DNA of 64,000 nucleotides from Hymenobacter translucens (lineage in GTDB: Bacteria > Bacteroidota > Bacteroidia > Cytophagales > Hymenobacteraceae). Position 1 is the first letter of the stretch. Each line of letters starts with the position of its first letter. A model generated the notes under the pieces. It did not search any database. It had not been told where the DNA came from and worked only from the letters and a program-made list of their open reading frames with translations. Shown piece after piece: positions 1 through 8,469 of this stretch. The stretch lies in the NCBI RefSeq assembly GCF_020685205.1, contig NZ_JAJERB010000005.1:248001-312000 (forward strand). The letters are read 5' to 3'. The position numbers were made by a program, and so were the translations under genes.

Positions 1-954
1 AGGGTTAGGCGCCAGCTTCAGGTTCACTTTCTGCCCGCCCTCGGTTTCCACTTCCGATGAGTAGCCCATGTGGTACTTAACGTCCCCGTCGCCCATGGTC
101 AGGTCGGGAACGGCCGTACCCTCGAACTCCGAGAAAATCTGCTCATAGGTTTTGCCCATGATATTGGCCAGCACGTTCAGGCGGCCGCGGTGGGCCATCC
201 CGATCATCACTTCCTTCACCCCCAGCTCCGACGACTTGTTGATGATAGCGTCGAGGGCCGGAATGGTGGTTTCCCCGCCTTCGAGCGAGAAGCGCTTCTG
301 GCCCAGAAACTTGGTGTGCAGGAAGTTCTCGAACACTACCGCCTCATTCAGCTTGCTGAGGATGCGCTTCTTGTATTCGATGCCGGGGTTGAAGCTGAGC
401 GAGTCCTTCTCCACTTTCTCCCGAAACCAGTCGAGCACCTGCGGGTCGCGAATGTACATGTACTCGAAGCCGATGGTGCGGGTGTAGATCTTCTCCAGCG
501 CCGCCACGATGTCGCGCAGCTTGGCATTGCTGCCCAGGCCCAGCACCTCACCGTTCTTGAAAACGGTGTCAAGGTCCGACTCAGACAGGCCGAAGTCGGA
601 CAGGGAAAGGCGGGCCTTACGGTCCTTGCGGGGGCGCACCGGGTTGGTATTGGCTACGAGGTGGCCCCGGCTGCGGTAGGCGTGGATCAGGTTGCGAACC
701 TGCGTTTCCTTGTCTGCCGATACCGTATCAACGGCTCGCACGGCGCCGGCATCGTTGGTACTGGCTGATTTGGTAAGTACGCCCTCGCCGGCGGGCTGTC
801 CCGCTCCGTCTTCCGGGTACTGCTGGGAAAAGTCAAAGCCCTCGAAAAACTTGCGCCAGCCAAAGTCGACCGACTCCGGGTCGCTCTTATAAGACTGGTA
901 GAGTTGCTCGATGTAGTCGCCGTGGGCGTTGGCGATATAAGTGTAAGCGTCCAT
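1..954 (-). CDS. sucA: 2-oxoglutarate dehydrogenase E1 component, N-terminal part (cut by window edge)
   Basis: Thiamine-diphosphate-dependent E1 of the 2-oxoglutarate dehydrogenase complex (TCA cycle, cytoplasm), which decarboxylates 2-oxoglutarate and passes the succinyl group to the lipoyl E2. The visible 318 codons show the usual N-terminal helix (MDAYTYIANAHGDYIEQLY), the YMYIRDPQ segment and the GMAHRGRLNVLANI block that is highly conserved in E1o. The family is about 900-950 residues, so roughly two thirds lie left of the window. The ATG at 954 is chosen because it sits about 25 bases downstream of a good TTG-N18-TACTTTTG promoter. No E2 gene is visible. Identification is by recognised motifs and is firm. 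Confidence 0.93.
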   Translation of the reverse strand, partial: MDAYTYIANAHGDYIEQLYQSYKSDPESVDFGWRKFFEGFDFSQQYPEDGAGQPAGEGVLTKSASTNDAGAVRAVDTVSADKETQVRNLIHAYRSRGHLVANTNPVRPRKDRKARLSLSDFGLSESDLDTVFKNGEVLGLGSNAKLRDIVAALEKIYTRTIGFEYMYIRDPQVLDWFREKVEKDSLSFNPGIEYKKRILSKLNEAVVFENFLHTKFLGQKRFSLEGGETTIPALDAIINKSSELGVKEVMIGMAHRGRLNVLANIMGKTYEQIFSEFEGTAVPDLTMGDGDVKYHMGYSSEVETEGGQKVNLKLAPNP

Positions 955-980
955 GCGGTGGGAGCTAAGGTAGTCGGCTG

Positions 981-1009
981 CAAAAGTAGACAACCTGAGT
1001 ATAAGGCAA
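981..1009 (-). promoter_or_regulatory. Bacteroidota-type promoter of sucA
   Basis: On the minus strand a TTG (1009-1007) is followed after 18 bases by TACTTTTG (988-981), matching the Bacteroidota consensus TTG-N17-23-TAnnTTTG. The start codon at 954 lies about 20 bases past the expected transcription start. Confidence 0.7.
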
Positions 1010-1426
1010 AAACACGTATTCGACTACACAAATAAATCTGTTAGTCAGCGTGTTGTTCAACTCTATTGATTCGTTTGCAGCAGCTTGAGTTGTTCAATCT
1101 ATTCAAAATCCGGTAAGAAGCCTGCTGACACCAAATGAGAATGCCTCACTTACTACTGGAGCTAGCCTGGTTAGAGCTTTCTGCTTACGCCCTGAGCGCA
1201 ATCTGGTTTACACCGCCGGGCACGGCCGAAGCCAGGAACTGAAATGCAGGTAACGTTGGCCGGAGTAATGTGGGAATAAATGGCGCTGAGAGAGCAACAG
1301 AGGGCATTGGTAAGCTCAACAGCAACTTTTCACCGCCCATTGGAGTTAATCCCTTCTTGCCCATCCACAAAGGGGGTAGCCCTATTCTCTTCAGGTGACA
1401 AGGAAGAGCCCACGAACCCTAACGAA
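1010..1426. other. Intergenic region with no supported gene
   Basis: Divergent spacer between sucA and the 3D-domain gene. The upstream codons of the long frame beginning at 1280 are not counted as coding, because a hydrophobic signal-like N-terminus starts only at 1427. I see no RNA gene or strong hairpin here. Confidence 0.5.
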
Positions 1427-1930
1427 ATGTCTATTGCACTACTTCTTCTGACCCTTCTTTTTCCTCCCCAGACTCCCACCACACGGTTACCGGCCCTCTC
1501 ATTTACGGAGCTCGTACCCCGGGCGGTAACCGTGGTGCCACCTGCTCCGGTCGTCGCCCAGCTACCCAAGAAGCTGCCCGGCTACACAGTTACCGCTACC
1601 GTCTACAGTGCCGATGAGCGGCAGACCGACGCTGAGCCCCTCATCACCGCCGACAACTCGCGGATTTCCCGTCACCACAGCAGCAAGCACCGCTGGATGG
1701 CCCTCTCGCGCGACATGCTGAAGCGCTGGGGTGGCAAGTTCGAGTACGGCGACTCCGTCATGGTCACCGGCATCTCCCCCACCCTCGATGGCACCTACGT
1801 CATCCACGATACCATGAACCGCCGCATGCACCGCACCATCGACCTGCTGGTGGGCCGGCACGAGGACATCTATGGCAAATGGGACAAGGTGCGCATCAGC
1901 AAGCTGCCGCCCGTGTGGCGTGCCAGCTAG
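1427..1930 (+). CDS. Secreted 3D-domain / double-psi beta-barrel protein
   Basis: Predicted exported protein of 167 residues. The N-terminus MSIALLLLTLLF is hydrophobic. The C-terminal two thirds (YTVTATVYSADERQTD, ALSRDMLKRWGGKFEYGDSV, then LDGTYVIHDTMNRR and IDLLVG) is the 3D (Asp-Asp-Asp) domain type seen in cell-wall-acting proteins such as MltA and RlpA relatives, with conserved aspartates in DGTY, HDTMN and IDLL. The same open frame continues upstream to 1280, but that stretch looks non-coding. A role in peptidoglycan turnover is inferred from the family; the substrate cannot be told from the sequence. Confidence 0.75.
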   Translation: MSIALLLLTLLFPPQTPTTRLPALSFTELVPRAVTVVPPAPVVAQLPKKLPGYTVTATVYSADERQTDAEPLITADNSRISRHHSSKHRWMALSRDMLKRWGGKFEYGDSVMVTGISPTLDGTYVIHDTMNRRMHRTIDLLVGRHEDIYGKWDKVRISKLPPVWRAS

Positions 1931-1947
1931 CGCATCTCATCAACTCC

Positions 1948-2946
1948 CTATAATACCGTCAGCACCTGCGGCTGGCCGGCTTCATCGTACAGATAGCTCA
2001 TCGGCTGCTGCGGGTCGCGCATGATATCCGCGTAGGGAATCTCCCAGCGCTTCCACATTTCCTGCAGCGACTGTCCATAGGCTCCATTTTCCCACGGGTT
2101 GAAGATAGCACTGGTGATATCGTCAATCAATGTGTCGTAGACCAGCTCCGTATCCCCGGGCTTCACGGGTCGGGGGAAATAGTCGGGTACTACGTTGAAT
2201 AAGTAGGCCGCGTAGTACACCCGGGCCTTGAACTCGGCAATCTGAATCGGGTGCAGGGGCCGCCGGGCATCCTGGTACACCTTGCTCATGGCCTGCCCGA
2301 TAATACCGTTGTCGGCGAGGCAGCCCAGCAGCACGATTCCGTCCAGCTTGATGCTGAACGCCATGGTGGTCAGGTCATCGTCGTACTCAAAGGGCACCGT
2401 GTCCTGGCTGGGGTCAGCCTCCAGCACGAAAATGGAAGCCGGGCTGAAGTCCTCAAATACGATGGGCACCCGCAGCGCCTGAAACGTCTGGAAAAACGCC
2501 TGAAAACGCCGCAGCATCTGGGCATTTTCGGCCAACGGGTAAAGCGGCTTTGCCAGCGGATCGAGTTCGGTGAGCAGCTCGGTGACCAGAATGCCGTAGA
2601 ACATCTTACCCAGCCACAGGAAAACCGTTTTCTCGTCCAGAGCTTTCAGGGCCGCCGGGCCGGCTTCCGTGGCAGCTTCTACCCGGGCCTCGAGGGGCTC
2701 GACGTGGCGGGTCCGGCACTGGGTACAGCAGGAAATCCGTAGCTCCGAAAACGTGCGCACGCTCTGGTCGAGCAGCTTGATTTGCCGGTCGTGGAGCTGG
2801 TAGCGGCTCATCAGCCAGTCGGCAAAGACGGGCACCGTATCCGCAGGCGGCGTTGTGGCCGTGCCGCACAGAAAGCAGCGGGTAAAGCCAAACTGCATTC
2901 CCTCGAAGGGGTAATACGGAGTCAGATCAGGAAGCAAAGCAGGCAT
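1948..2946 (-). CDS. Hypothetical protein with N-terminal zinc-ribbon-like cysteines
   Basis: 332-residue protein that I do not recognise. Near the N-terminus CFLCG and, about 50 residues on, CCTQC form two CxxC pairs, which suggests a zinc knuckle like those of HNH-type proteins, although no HNH histidine motif follows. The remainder is mixed alpha/beta without signal peptide or membrane segments, so it is probably cytoplasmic. ATG at 2946 (MPALLPDL) is preferred to the one at 2979 because it leaves a more typical N-terminus; both are possible. The gene is monocistronic and converges with the 3D-domain gene, with 17 bases between them. Confidence 0.6.
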   Translation of the reverse strand: MPALLPDLTPYYPFEGMQFGFTRCFLCGTATTPPADTVPVFADWLMSRYQLHDRQIKLLDQSVRTFSELRISCCTQCRTRHVEPLEARVEAATEAGPAALKALDEKTVFLWLGKMFYGILVTELLTELDPLAKPLYPLAENAQMLRRFQAFFQTFQALRVPIVFEDFSPASIFVLEADPSQDTVPFEYDDDLTTMAFSIKLDGIVLLGCLADNGIIGQAMSKVYQDARRPLHPIQIAEFKARVYYAAYLFNVVPDYFPRPVKPGDTELVYDTLIDDITSAIFNPWENGAYGQSLQEMWKRWEIPYADIMRDPQQPMSYLYDEAGQPQVLTVL

Positions 2947-3035
2947 AGTGACGGGCAACTCAGGTGCGAAAGGCCGCAAAAGTACGGCTCCTGCCCCGGT
3001 TGTTCAGCCCAAAGCCGACCTTAAGCAACGGAGTC

Positions 3036-3073
3036 CACAAAAAAGCCCCCGCTGCCAAACAGTGGGGGCTTTC
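3036..3073 (-). terminator. Rho-independent terminator
   Basis: Read on the minus strand, AAGCCCCCACTG, a short loop and CAGCGGGGGCTT followed by TTTT end transcription from the gene at 3094-3501. Confidence 0.8.
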
Positions 3074-3093
3074 CTATAAGAGCAGCGTACCGG

Positions 3094-3501
3094 CTACCGG
3101 GACAGCGAGGATCCTAGTTTGATAAGCAGCTTGCCCAGCTGAGTAAGGGCCGGCGTGTAGGCATTGCTGGCTTCGTCGGCCACCTTCACCGTTTCGGCAC
3201 CGAGCGTAGCCAGGGTTTCGGCAATGGCATGACCTTCCGGCTTCTCTTCCGCCAGCTGCTCGCGCAGCGTCACCAGCTCCTGGATAATCTTGGCCAGCCC
3301 GGGCCGCTCACTGGCCCGCAGCACTTCTTCCCAGCGGGTTATCTCGGTTAGTCCGTGCTTGCTTTCCTTGGCCTTGGTAGGCACGCCGTTCTTGAGCAGC
3401 TCCTGCGTGTCAGCTATAAGGGCATTGTTCTGCTCCTCAGTTACATCAAGGGGAATGGTGGGAACGACGGGCGTGTGGGGAGTGGGCGTGGTAGAGTCCA
3501 T
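3094..3501 (-). CDS. Small hypothetical helical protein
   Basis: 135 residues, no signal peptide and no cysteines. The first 17 residues are Thr/Pro-rich (MDSTTPTPHTPVVP); the remainder is predicted helical and charged, with heptad-like stretches around residues 45-85 (LTEITRWEEVL, IIQELVTLREQL). I do not recognise the family. It has its own terminator and lies alone between two unrelated genes, so context says little. A cytoplasmic structural or regulatory role is only a guess. Confidence 0.6.
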   Translation of the reverse strand: MDSTTPTPHTPVVPTIPLDVTEEQNNALIADTQELLKNGVPTKAKESKHGLTEITRWEEVLRASERPGLAKIIQELVTLREQLAEEKPEGHAIAETLATLGAETVKVADEASNAYTPALTQLGKLLIKLGSSLSR

Positions 3502-3828
3502 GAGAGTAAAGCAAAAACGGTAGCAACTGCTTCGTATACTCCCTACTCATTTGAAAAGTTGAGCGAACCACCTGAACCTGCCCACCGAAGGCTGACGGCT
3601 CATGCCACTTCGTAAAAGCAGTCCGGACTGTCGGCAGGAGGCTATCTACCCGGGCACACCGACAAAATTTTCAAAAGAAATGGCATAACCACACTTCGTT
3701 GCGTATAAGGCTCTGCAACAAATCCTGGCAGCGAGATTTAACCCCGCTGCCTGAACAACCTTCCGGGTTACCTTTAGCCTTCAAGCGTATAAAGCCCGGA
3801 ACCAACCAAAACAAAACCCCTTTTCGCT
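3502..3828. other. Intergenic region, near-consensus promoter only
   Basis: Divergent spacer. TACCTTTA at about 3769-3776 resembles the -7 element TAnnTTTG and could drive the lipoprotein gene at 3829. Nothing else is recognised. Confidence 0.4.
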
Positions 3829-4098
3829 ATGAAAACTTCCTTCAAATCCCTGCTCGTTCTCGCCGCTTTCGGCGCTTTCGCCACCACCTCCTGCGGTGAT
3901 GCCAACAACTCCGCCGAGAATGCGGCTGACAATGCCGGCACCTCGATGGAAAACACGGCTGACAACGCCGGTGCTGCCGCCAGCAACGCTGCCGACAACG
4001 TAGAGGCCGACATGGCCCGCGAACCCGGTGACACGGCCGTAGTGGTAAACAAAGAATCCGACAAGCTGGTGGAAGAAGTTCCTGCCAAGCAGGAGTAG
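3829..4098 (+). CDS. Small lipoprotein with ENTADNAG-type repeats
   Basis: 89 residues. The signal ends in the lipobox TTSC (Cys near residue 23), followed by a low-complexity acidic region with repeated N-A-A-D-N-A-G units (SAENAADNAG, MENTADNAGAAASNAADN) that would form an amphipathic or disordered chain, and a charged tail. This resembles small Bacteroidota surface lipoproteins with LEA-like composition. It is probably anchored in a membrane facing the periplasm or the outside. Function unknown. A strong bidirectional terminator follows directly. Confidence 0.75.
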   Translation: MKTSFKSLLVLAAFGAFATTSCGDANNSAENAADNAGTSMENTADNAGAAASNAADNVEADMAREPGDTAVVVNKESDKLVEEVPAKQE

Positions 4099-4111
4099 TC
4101 TGCCAAGCAAT

Positions 4112-4148
4112 AAAAAAAGGCCGGCCCCGAACAGGGCCGGCCTTTTTT
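4112..4148. terminator. Bidirectional terminator
   Basis: AAAAAAAGGCCGGCCC and GGGCCGGCCTTTTTT pair around a 6-base loop. It serves both the lipoprotein gene on the left and the converging gene that ends at 4147. Confidence 0.9.
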
Positions 4149-5688
4149 ATGCCCGGTTTTCAAGTACCGCCACCTCCCCGGCAACTTCCAGCAGCACGTC
4201 GTAGTAGGGCCGCTTCAGCATGCGGGCCCGCAGCCAGGCGTAGAAGCTCAGCGCCTGCAGGTCTTCGCGCTCCAGGGGCAGAAAATGCGGCATCTGGCTC
4301 ACGAAATTCACAAAGGCGGGCTTGAACACCACGTCGGGGTCGTCGATTACCTGTCGGACCAGCTGCAGGTAGCTGAGTACGTAGCGGTAAGGTCCGCCAT
4401 CGCCAAACCGCTCACGAAAGCTTCGCTCAATAGCCCGCAGGCGGTTCAGCGCCAGATCCGGGTTGCCCATCTCCAGCTGCACGAGCATCTCGCCCATATT
4501 CTTGTTGAGCACCCACTCCACGCCCATCTTCTGCTCGCACCAGTGGTCGGAGCGGCCGATGCCGATCAGTACCTGGTTGGTCTTGCTGAACTTGCCTTCG
4601 GTGAAGTAGTGAAAGCCCAGGCCCAGGCGGGCCGTCAGCTCGTCGCGGGGGCTCAGCGTTACTTCCTTGCCCTGCAACAGCTCTTCCAGCAGCTGAATGC
4701 TTTCGGAGTTGCGCCGCATAAAGGCCTTGTTGGCGGCTAGCAGGAAGATGTACTTGGGGTAGAAGTCGGCGTAGTGAGTGCGGGAGCCGCTGAGCAGCGT
4801 CAGCCGCAGCTGCTCAAGGTAGCGCGACGACTCTACGAACTTGCGGTTGCGGTACAGCACGTGCGCAATCATGTAGAGCAGCCCGAGCTGGTAGTAGCGG
4901 TGCGCCGCCGTAAAGCCGTGCCGCGTCTCCATCAGGTGGTAGCGCCGCAGAATAAACGGCTCGAACGACACGAAGTCGCGGCGGGCCAGCACAGCGCTGC
5001 GGGCAATGGCCATGAGGCGGTACAGCAACGACGGGCGGCGGGCAAAGGCTTCCTGCAGGTCATACTCGCGCAGCACGTCCTGCATGATGGTGTCAAAAGC
5101 CGCGTCGCGGCCCTGGGTGCGCGCCGCCTGCAGGCGCTGCTGAATCAGGCTGTTGGCAATGGTAGCCCGCTCTTCCTCGTCGGCGGCTTTCTTGTTAAGG
5201 TTGCGGCGCTTGATGATGTCGAGCAGGTCGTCGGCGTACTCGTTATTGGCGTGCTCGATCTGCAGGTTATACACCGTGTTCAGCAGCTCGTACTGCTCGT
5301 TGGTGCGGGCCAGCTTCTCGGCTTTGCGCAGCGTTACCCACGCCAGGCGGGGCACGCCCGCATCGAACAGGTACTGGGCCAGTGACAATTGCCCACGCAC
5401 CGCCGCCGCCGCCGTGTCGTCTTCCTGCAGCTGTTTCTGCAGCAGGAAATCGGTAAGGTGGCGCATCAGCCGCTTGCGCAGGGCATAGTAGGCTACCGCA
5501 TTGGGCTCCTCGGGGTAAAGCTGGTCCAGCAGCTCAGCCGTTGTGTATTCCTTTTTGTGCAGCAGCAGCTCGCAAAGGCGGCTGTCCATGCGGCCTTTGG
5601 GCTTTTTGCGCTGCCGCTGCAGAAAACGGCCAAACTCCTTACGGTCATCCGGGGTGAAGGTGGCTAGCGTGGTGCGCAGATCATCCAT
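4147..5688 (-). CDS. Large helical TPR-like hypothetical protein
   Basis: 513 residues without signal peptide or membrane segments. The N-terminus (DRKEFGRFLQRQRKKPKG, then ELLLHKKEYTTAELLDQLYP) looks like a small helical domain. From about residue 110 to the end the sequence is continuous helical pairs with TPR-like spacing (LFDAGVPRLAWVTLRKAEKLA, ARLGLGFHYFTEGKF). It is likely a cytoplasmic scaffold. I do not recognise a named family or catalytic motif. It is transcribed alone and its stop codon is just at the edge of the shared terminator. Confidence 0.7.
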   Translation of the reverse strand: MDDLRTTLATFTPDDRKEFGRFLQRQRKKPKGRMDSRLCELLLHKKEYTTAELLDQLYPEEPNAVAYYALRKRLMRHLTDFLLQKQLQEDDTAAAAVRGQLSLAQYLFDAGVPRLAWVTLRKAEKLARTNEQYELLNTVYNLQIEHANNEYADDLLDIIKRRNLNKKAADEEERATIANSLIQQRLQAARTQGRDAAFDTIMQDVLREYDLQEAFARRPSLLYRLMAIARSAVLARRDFVSFEPFILRRYHLMETRHGFTAAHRYYQLGLLYMIAHVLYRNRKFVESSRYLEQLRLTLLSGSRTHYADFYPKYIFLLAANKAFMRRNSESIQLLEELLQGKEVTLSPRDELTARLGLGFHYFTEGKFSKTNQVLIGIGRSDHWCEQKMGVEWVLNKNMGEMLVQLEMGNPDLALNRLRAIERSFRERFGDGGPYRYVLSYLQLVRQVIDDPDVVFKPAFVNFVSQMPHFLPLEREDLQALSFYAWLRARMLKRPYYDVLLEVAGEVAVLENRA

Positions 5689-5885
5689 AAAGCAAACAAG
5701 GCGGTAAAAGCCGCTAATACCGAAACTTTGAAAGTCTAATTAATGCAAGTATAATCAATTGCTTATCAATAGAGTATGCTGCGTTTTTAAAATGATATAA
5801 AGTCAGAAAAATCAAACAGTTCGTAACCGGTTCGGCGGGGGGGGCCTTCATCTTTCGGCAGGTATTCACCTTAACCCTCCGCACC

Positions 5886-6710
5886 ATGACCCGACTGCTA
5901 CTCACCCTGTTAACCGTTGTGCTGCTTGCTGCCACCGCCCAGGCCCAGGACCTGCTCACCAAGCAAAACGGCGAGGAAGTCCAGGTCAAAGTCCTCGAAA
6001 TCACGCCGACGGAAATCAAGTACAAGCGCACCGACAATCCCGACGGGCCGCTTATCATCGTGCGTCGGTCGGAGGTGTTTATGATTCGATACGCCAACGG
6101 GGCCAAGGACCTGTTCAACGGCGCGCCCAGCCTGCCCGCTACTGCCCCGACCACAACCCCAGCGGCTCCGGCCCCAACCACTTCGGCCGTCGTGGCTCCT
6201 ACTTACCCAGGTACCCCGGCAGCCACCGCCGTGCTCCCAGCGCCCCCTACCGGCCCGCTGGTGCCCGGCGACGAAGTCCGCACGTTTGAGGACATTCATC
6301 TGAGCGGCCCCCGTCTGGGGTTTACTGTGCTGTCGGGCGGAGCCGCCGACAAAGCCAAGGAGTCGCTCAACGTGAACCCCTTCCTGACGCAGTTCGGCTG
6401 GCAGTTTGAAACGCGCATCTTCCGGCTTCCCAATGGCACGTCGGGCCTGTTCGAAGTGATTCCGCTCATTGGCGGGCTGGAGCAAGGCAAGTTTCTGCCC
6501 AGCGTAAGCGGGCTGATCGGAATCCGGGCCGCCAAGGGCCTGGAGCTGGGCGTGGGTCCGAACCTGTCGCTGGCCGGCACCAGCATTGCGTTTGCGCTGG
6601 GCACTTCCTTCCAGTATGCCGGCGTCAACTTCCCGGTCAACCTGGCCTTCGTGCCCGGTAACGGCGGGGCACGGGTCAGCATGGTATTCGGGTTCAACTC
6701 CCGGCATTAG
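5886..6710 (+). CDS. Secreted protein with N-terminal NGEEVxxKVLEIT domain
   Basis: 274 residues. Signal peptide ends at AQAQ (residue 21). Residues 22-75 form a small beta-domain (NGEEVQVKVLEITPTEIKY, VFMIRYANGAKD) common in secreted Bacteroidota proteins. A Pro/Ala/Thr linker spans about residues 80-125, and the C-terminal half (GPRLGFTVLSGG to RVSMVFGFNSRH) alternates like a small outer-membrane beta-barrel. The next gene repeats the N-terminal domain, so the two are tandem paralogues. The upstream spacer 5689-5885 is strikingly AT-rich and probably holds the promoter. Role unknown; envelope location is inferred. Confidence 0.75.
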   Translation: MTRLLLTLLTVVLLAATAQAQDLLTKQNGEEVQVKVLEITPTEIKYKRTDNPDGPLIIVRRSEVFMIRYANGAKDLFNGAPSLPATAPTTTPAAPAPTTSAVVAPTYPGTPAATAVLPAPPTGPLVPGDEVRTFEDIHLSGPRLGFTVLSGGAADKAKESLNVNPFLTQFGWQFETRIFRLPNGTSGLFEVIPLIGGLEQGKFLPSVSGLIGIRAAKGLELGVGPNLSLAGTSIAFALGTSFQYAGVNFPVNLAFVPGNGGARVSMVFGFNSRH

Positions 6711-6741
6711 TCAGCAGTCTGTTCAACTTTTCTGCTGCTGT

Positions 6742-7353
6742 ATGCCTACGCGCTCCTTCTACCTGCTGCTCCTTCTGGTATGGCCTGTTCTCTCTCAAGC
6801 TCAGGACGTGATTCTTTGTACCAATGGCAATGAGATAAAAGCCAAAGTGCTGGTCATTACGCCCGACCGGGTTGCCTACCTCAGCCGGGAGCCCGCCGCC
6901 ACGCCCGACACTCTGAGCCTGGCCGCCGCGGACGTTTTTCTGATCCGCTATGCCAATGGGACCCGGGAAGTGCTGCGCAACCCGGCCTTGCCGGAACCCA
7001 CTGCCGACCCGGCCCTGGACTCGCAGATCATGTATAAGCGCGGGGAGGCGGATGCACAGCTTCTGTTCAGGCCCAAGGGGGCGTTTCTGGGCACCTGCGC
7101 CGCCACGGTGGTGGGGCCCATGGTGGGGCTGGGCGTAGGCGCAGCCATCGTGCTCACCAAGCCCCAGCCGGACAACATCCTGGTCCCGGACCGGACCCTG
7201 CTGGTAAACCCGAATTACATGGCTGGCTATGCCCACCAAGCCCAAAAGAAAAAGCTGGCGAAAGCGAAGGCCGGGTTTGGAGTGGGCATCGGAGCTACGA
7301 CGTTGCTTTTACTTGCTCTGGTTGCCAACGGGGTAGTTACGATTGGGCCCTAG
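6742..7353 (+). CDS. Secreted paralogue of the preceding protein with C-terminal membrane segment
   Basis: 203 residues. Signal peptide MPTRSFYLLLLLVWPVLSQAQ, then the same domain as its neighbour (NGNEIKAKVLVITPDRVAYL, VFLIRYANGTREVL). The C-terminal half differs: two hydrophobic stretches (ATVVGPMVGLGVGAAIVL, and the end ATTLLLLALVANGVVTIG) separated by a Lys-rich segment. The open frame extends upstream to 6586 inside the preceding gene, but ATG 6742 is preferred because the signal peptide begins there. It follows the first gene by 31 bases and is probably co-transcribed. Function unknown. Confidence 0.75.
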   Translation: MPTRSFYLLLLLVWPVLSQAQDVILCTNGNEIKAKVLVITPDRVAYLSREPAATPDTLSLAAADVFLIRYANGTREVLRNPALPEPTADPALDSQIMYKRGEADAQLLFRPKGAFLGTCAATVVGPMVGLGVGAAIVLTKPQPDNILVPDRTLLVNPNYMAGYAHQAQKKKLAKAKAGFGVGIGATTLLLLALVANGVVTIGP

Positions 7354-7638
7354 CCCGACAGCCTCACATCCTCCGAAGTTCAGCCGTGAAAGCGGGCTCC
7401 TTTTAAACCAAATTATTGATACGCAGAGCACTGGAAATTAAAAGATTTGGCTACCACCAGGCAAGCGCTGAACAGGTCAGGAGCGGCATGACAACCTGCG
7501 TTGACCGCACCTTCTAGCTTTTATCAGCTACGACTACCGGGACCTTTCCATTCAGGGGAAGGCCCTTGGTGCTGCCAGCGGGCTCAACCATTGCGCCGCG
7601 TTTCTGCGTAGGGAAGGGAACGTTCCTTTTCTTTTCCT

Positions 7639-8469
7639 ATGACCACGACCGACACTCTGCTCTCTGCCGTTCCCACATCCCCATCGAGTGGCATCAAAAC
7701 AATGGCCCGCCTGGGCTTTGCTGCCATCGGCATCGTGTATCTGCTGATGGGCGTATTGGCGCTGCTGGCCGCCGCGGGCCAGAGCGAGGGCGCCCGCACC
7801 GATAAGGAAGAGGCCGTGCATCACCTGCAGGACCTGCCCGGTGGCAGCATCCTGCTTGGGCTCATTGCCTTTGGCCTGCTGGGCTACATCATCTGGCGCT
7901 TCACTCAGGCCATCCGCGACACGGAAGGCAAGGGCTCCGGCGCCAAAGGCGTGGGCCTGCGGCTCTGGTACATCGGCAGTGGCCTGTTCTACAGCGGCCT
8001 GGCTTTGTACGCTGCCCGCCTAGCCCTGAACGGGCAGGCCAGCCAGGGTGGCAACACGTCCCAGAGCCTGACCGCCAAAGTCCTGGGCTGGCCGAATGGC
8101 GACTGGCTGATTATTCTGTTGGGGCTTATTATTATCGGCAGCGGGCTGTACCAGATCTACCGGGCCTACGCCGGCAAGTTCCAGAAGGACGTCAACGCAA
8201 CCAGCCTTTCCCCGGGGCAGCAGCGGCTGGTGTACCGGGCCGGGCAGGTCGGCTTTACCGCCCGGGGCATTGTGCTCGGTATTATCGGCTACTTCTTCGT
8301 GCAGGCCGGCCAACAGTCCCGCGCCGGCGCCGTGGGCAGCACGCACGAGGCCTTTGACCTGCTTGCCTCGATGGGGTCCTTCGTGCTGGGCATCGTAGCG
8401 GCCGGCCTTATTGCCTACGGCTTGTTTATGCTGGTGCAGGCCCGTTACCCCGTACTGCGTGGTATCTGA
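7639..8469 (+). CDS. DUF1206 membrane protein
   Basis: 276 residues with six membrane segments arranged as three two-helix repeats, the DUF1206 pattern. Each repeat starts with a G-[FLV]-x-A-x-G-x-[VL]-Y-like segment (ARLGFAAIGIVYLLMG, YIGSGLFYSGLALY, GQVGFTARGIVLGII). It lies in the inner membrane; no biochemical role is established for the family. The stop codon at 8467-8469 abuts the stop of the converging dehydrogenase with no spacer and no visible terminator, so read-through antisense transcripts are possible. Confidence 0.85.
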   Translation: MTTTDTLLSAVPTSPSSGIKTMARLGFAAIGIVYLLMGVLALLAAAGQSEGARTDKEEAVHHLQDLPGGSILLGLIAFGLLGYIIWRFTQAIRDTEGKGSGAKGVGLRLWYIGSGLFYSGLALYAARLALNGQASQGGNTSQSLTAKVLGWPNGDWLIILLGLIIIGSGLYQIYRAYAGKFQKDVNATSLSPGQQRLVYRAGQVGFTARGIVLGIIGYFFVQAGQQSRAGAVGSTHEAFDLLASMGSFVLGIVAAGLIAYGLFMLVQARYPVLRGI

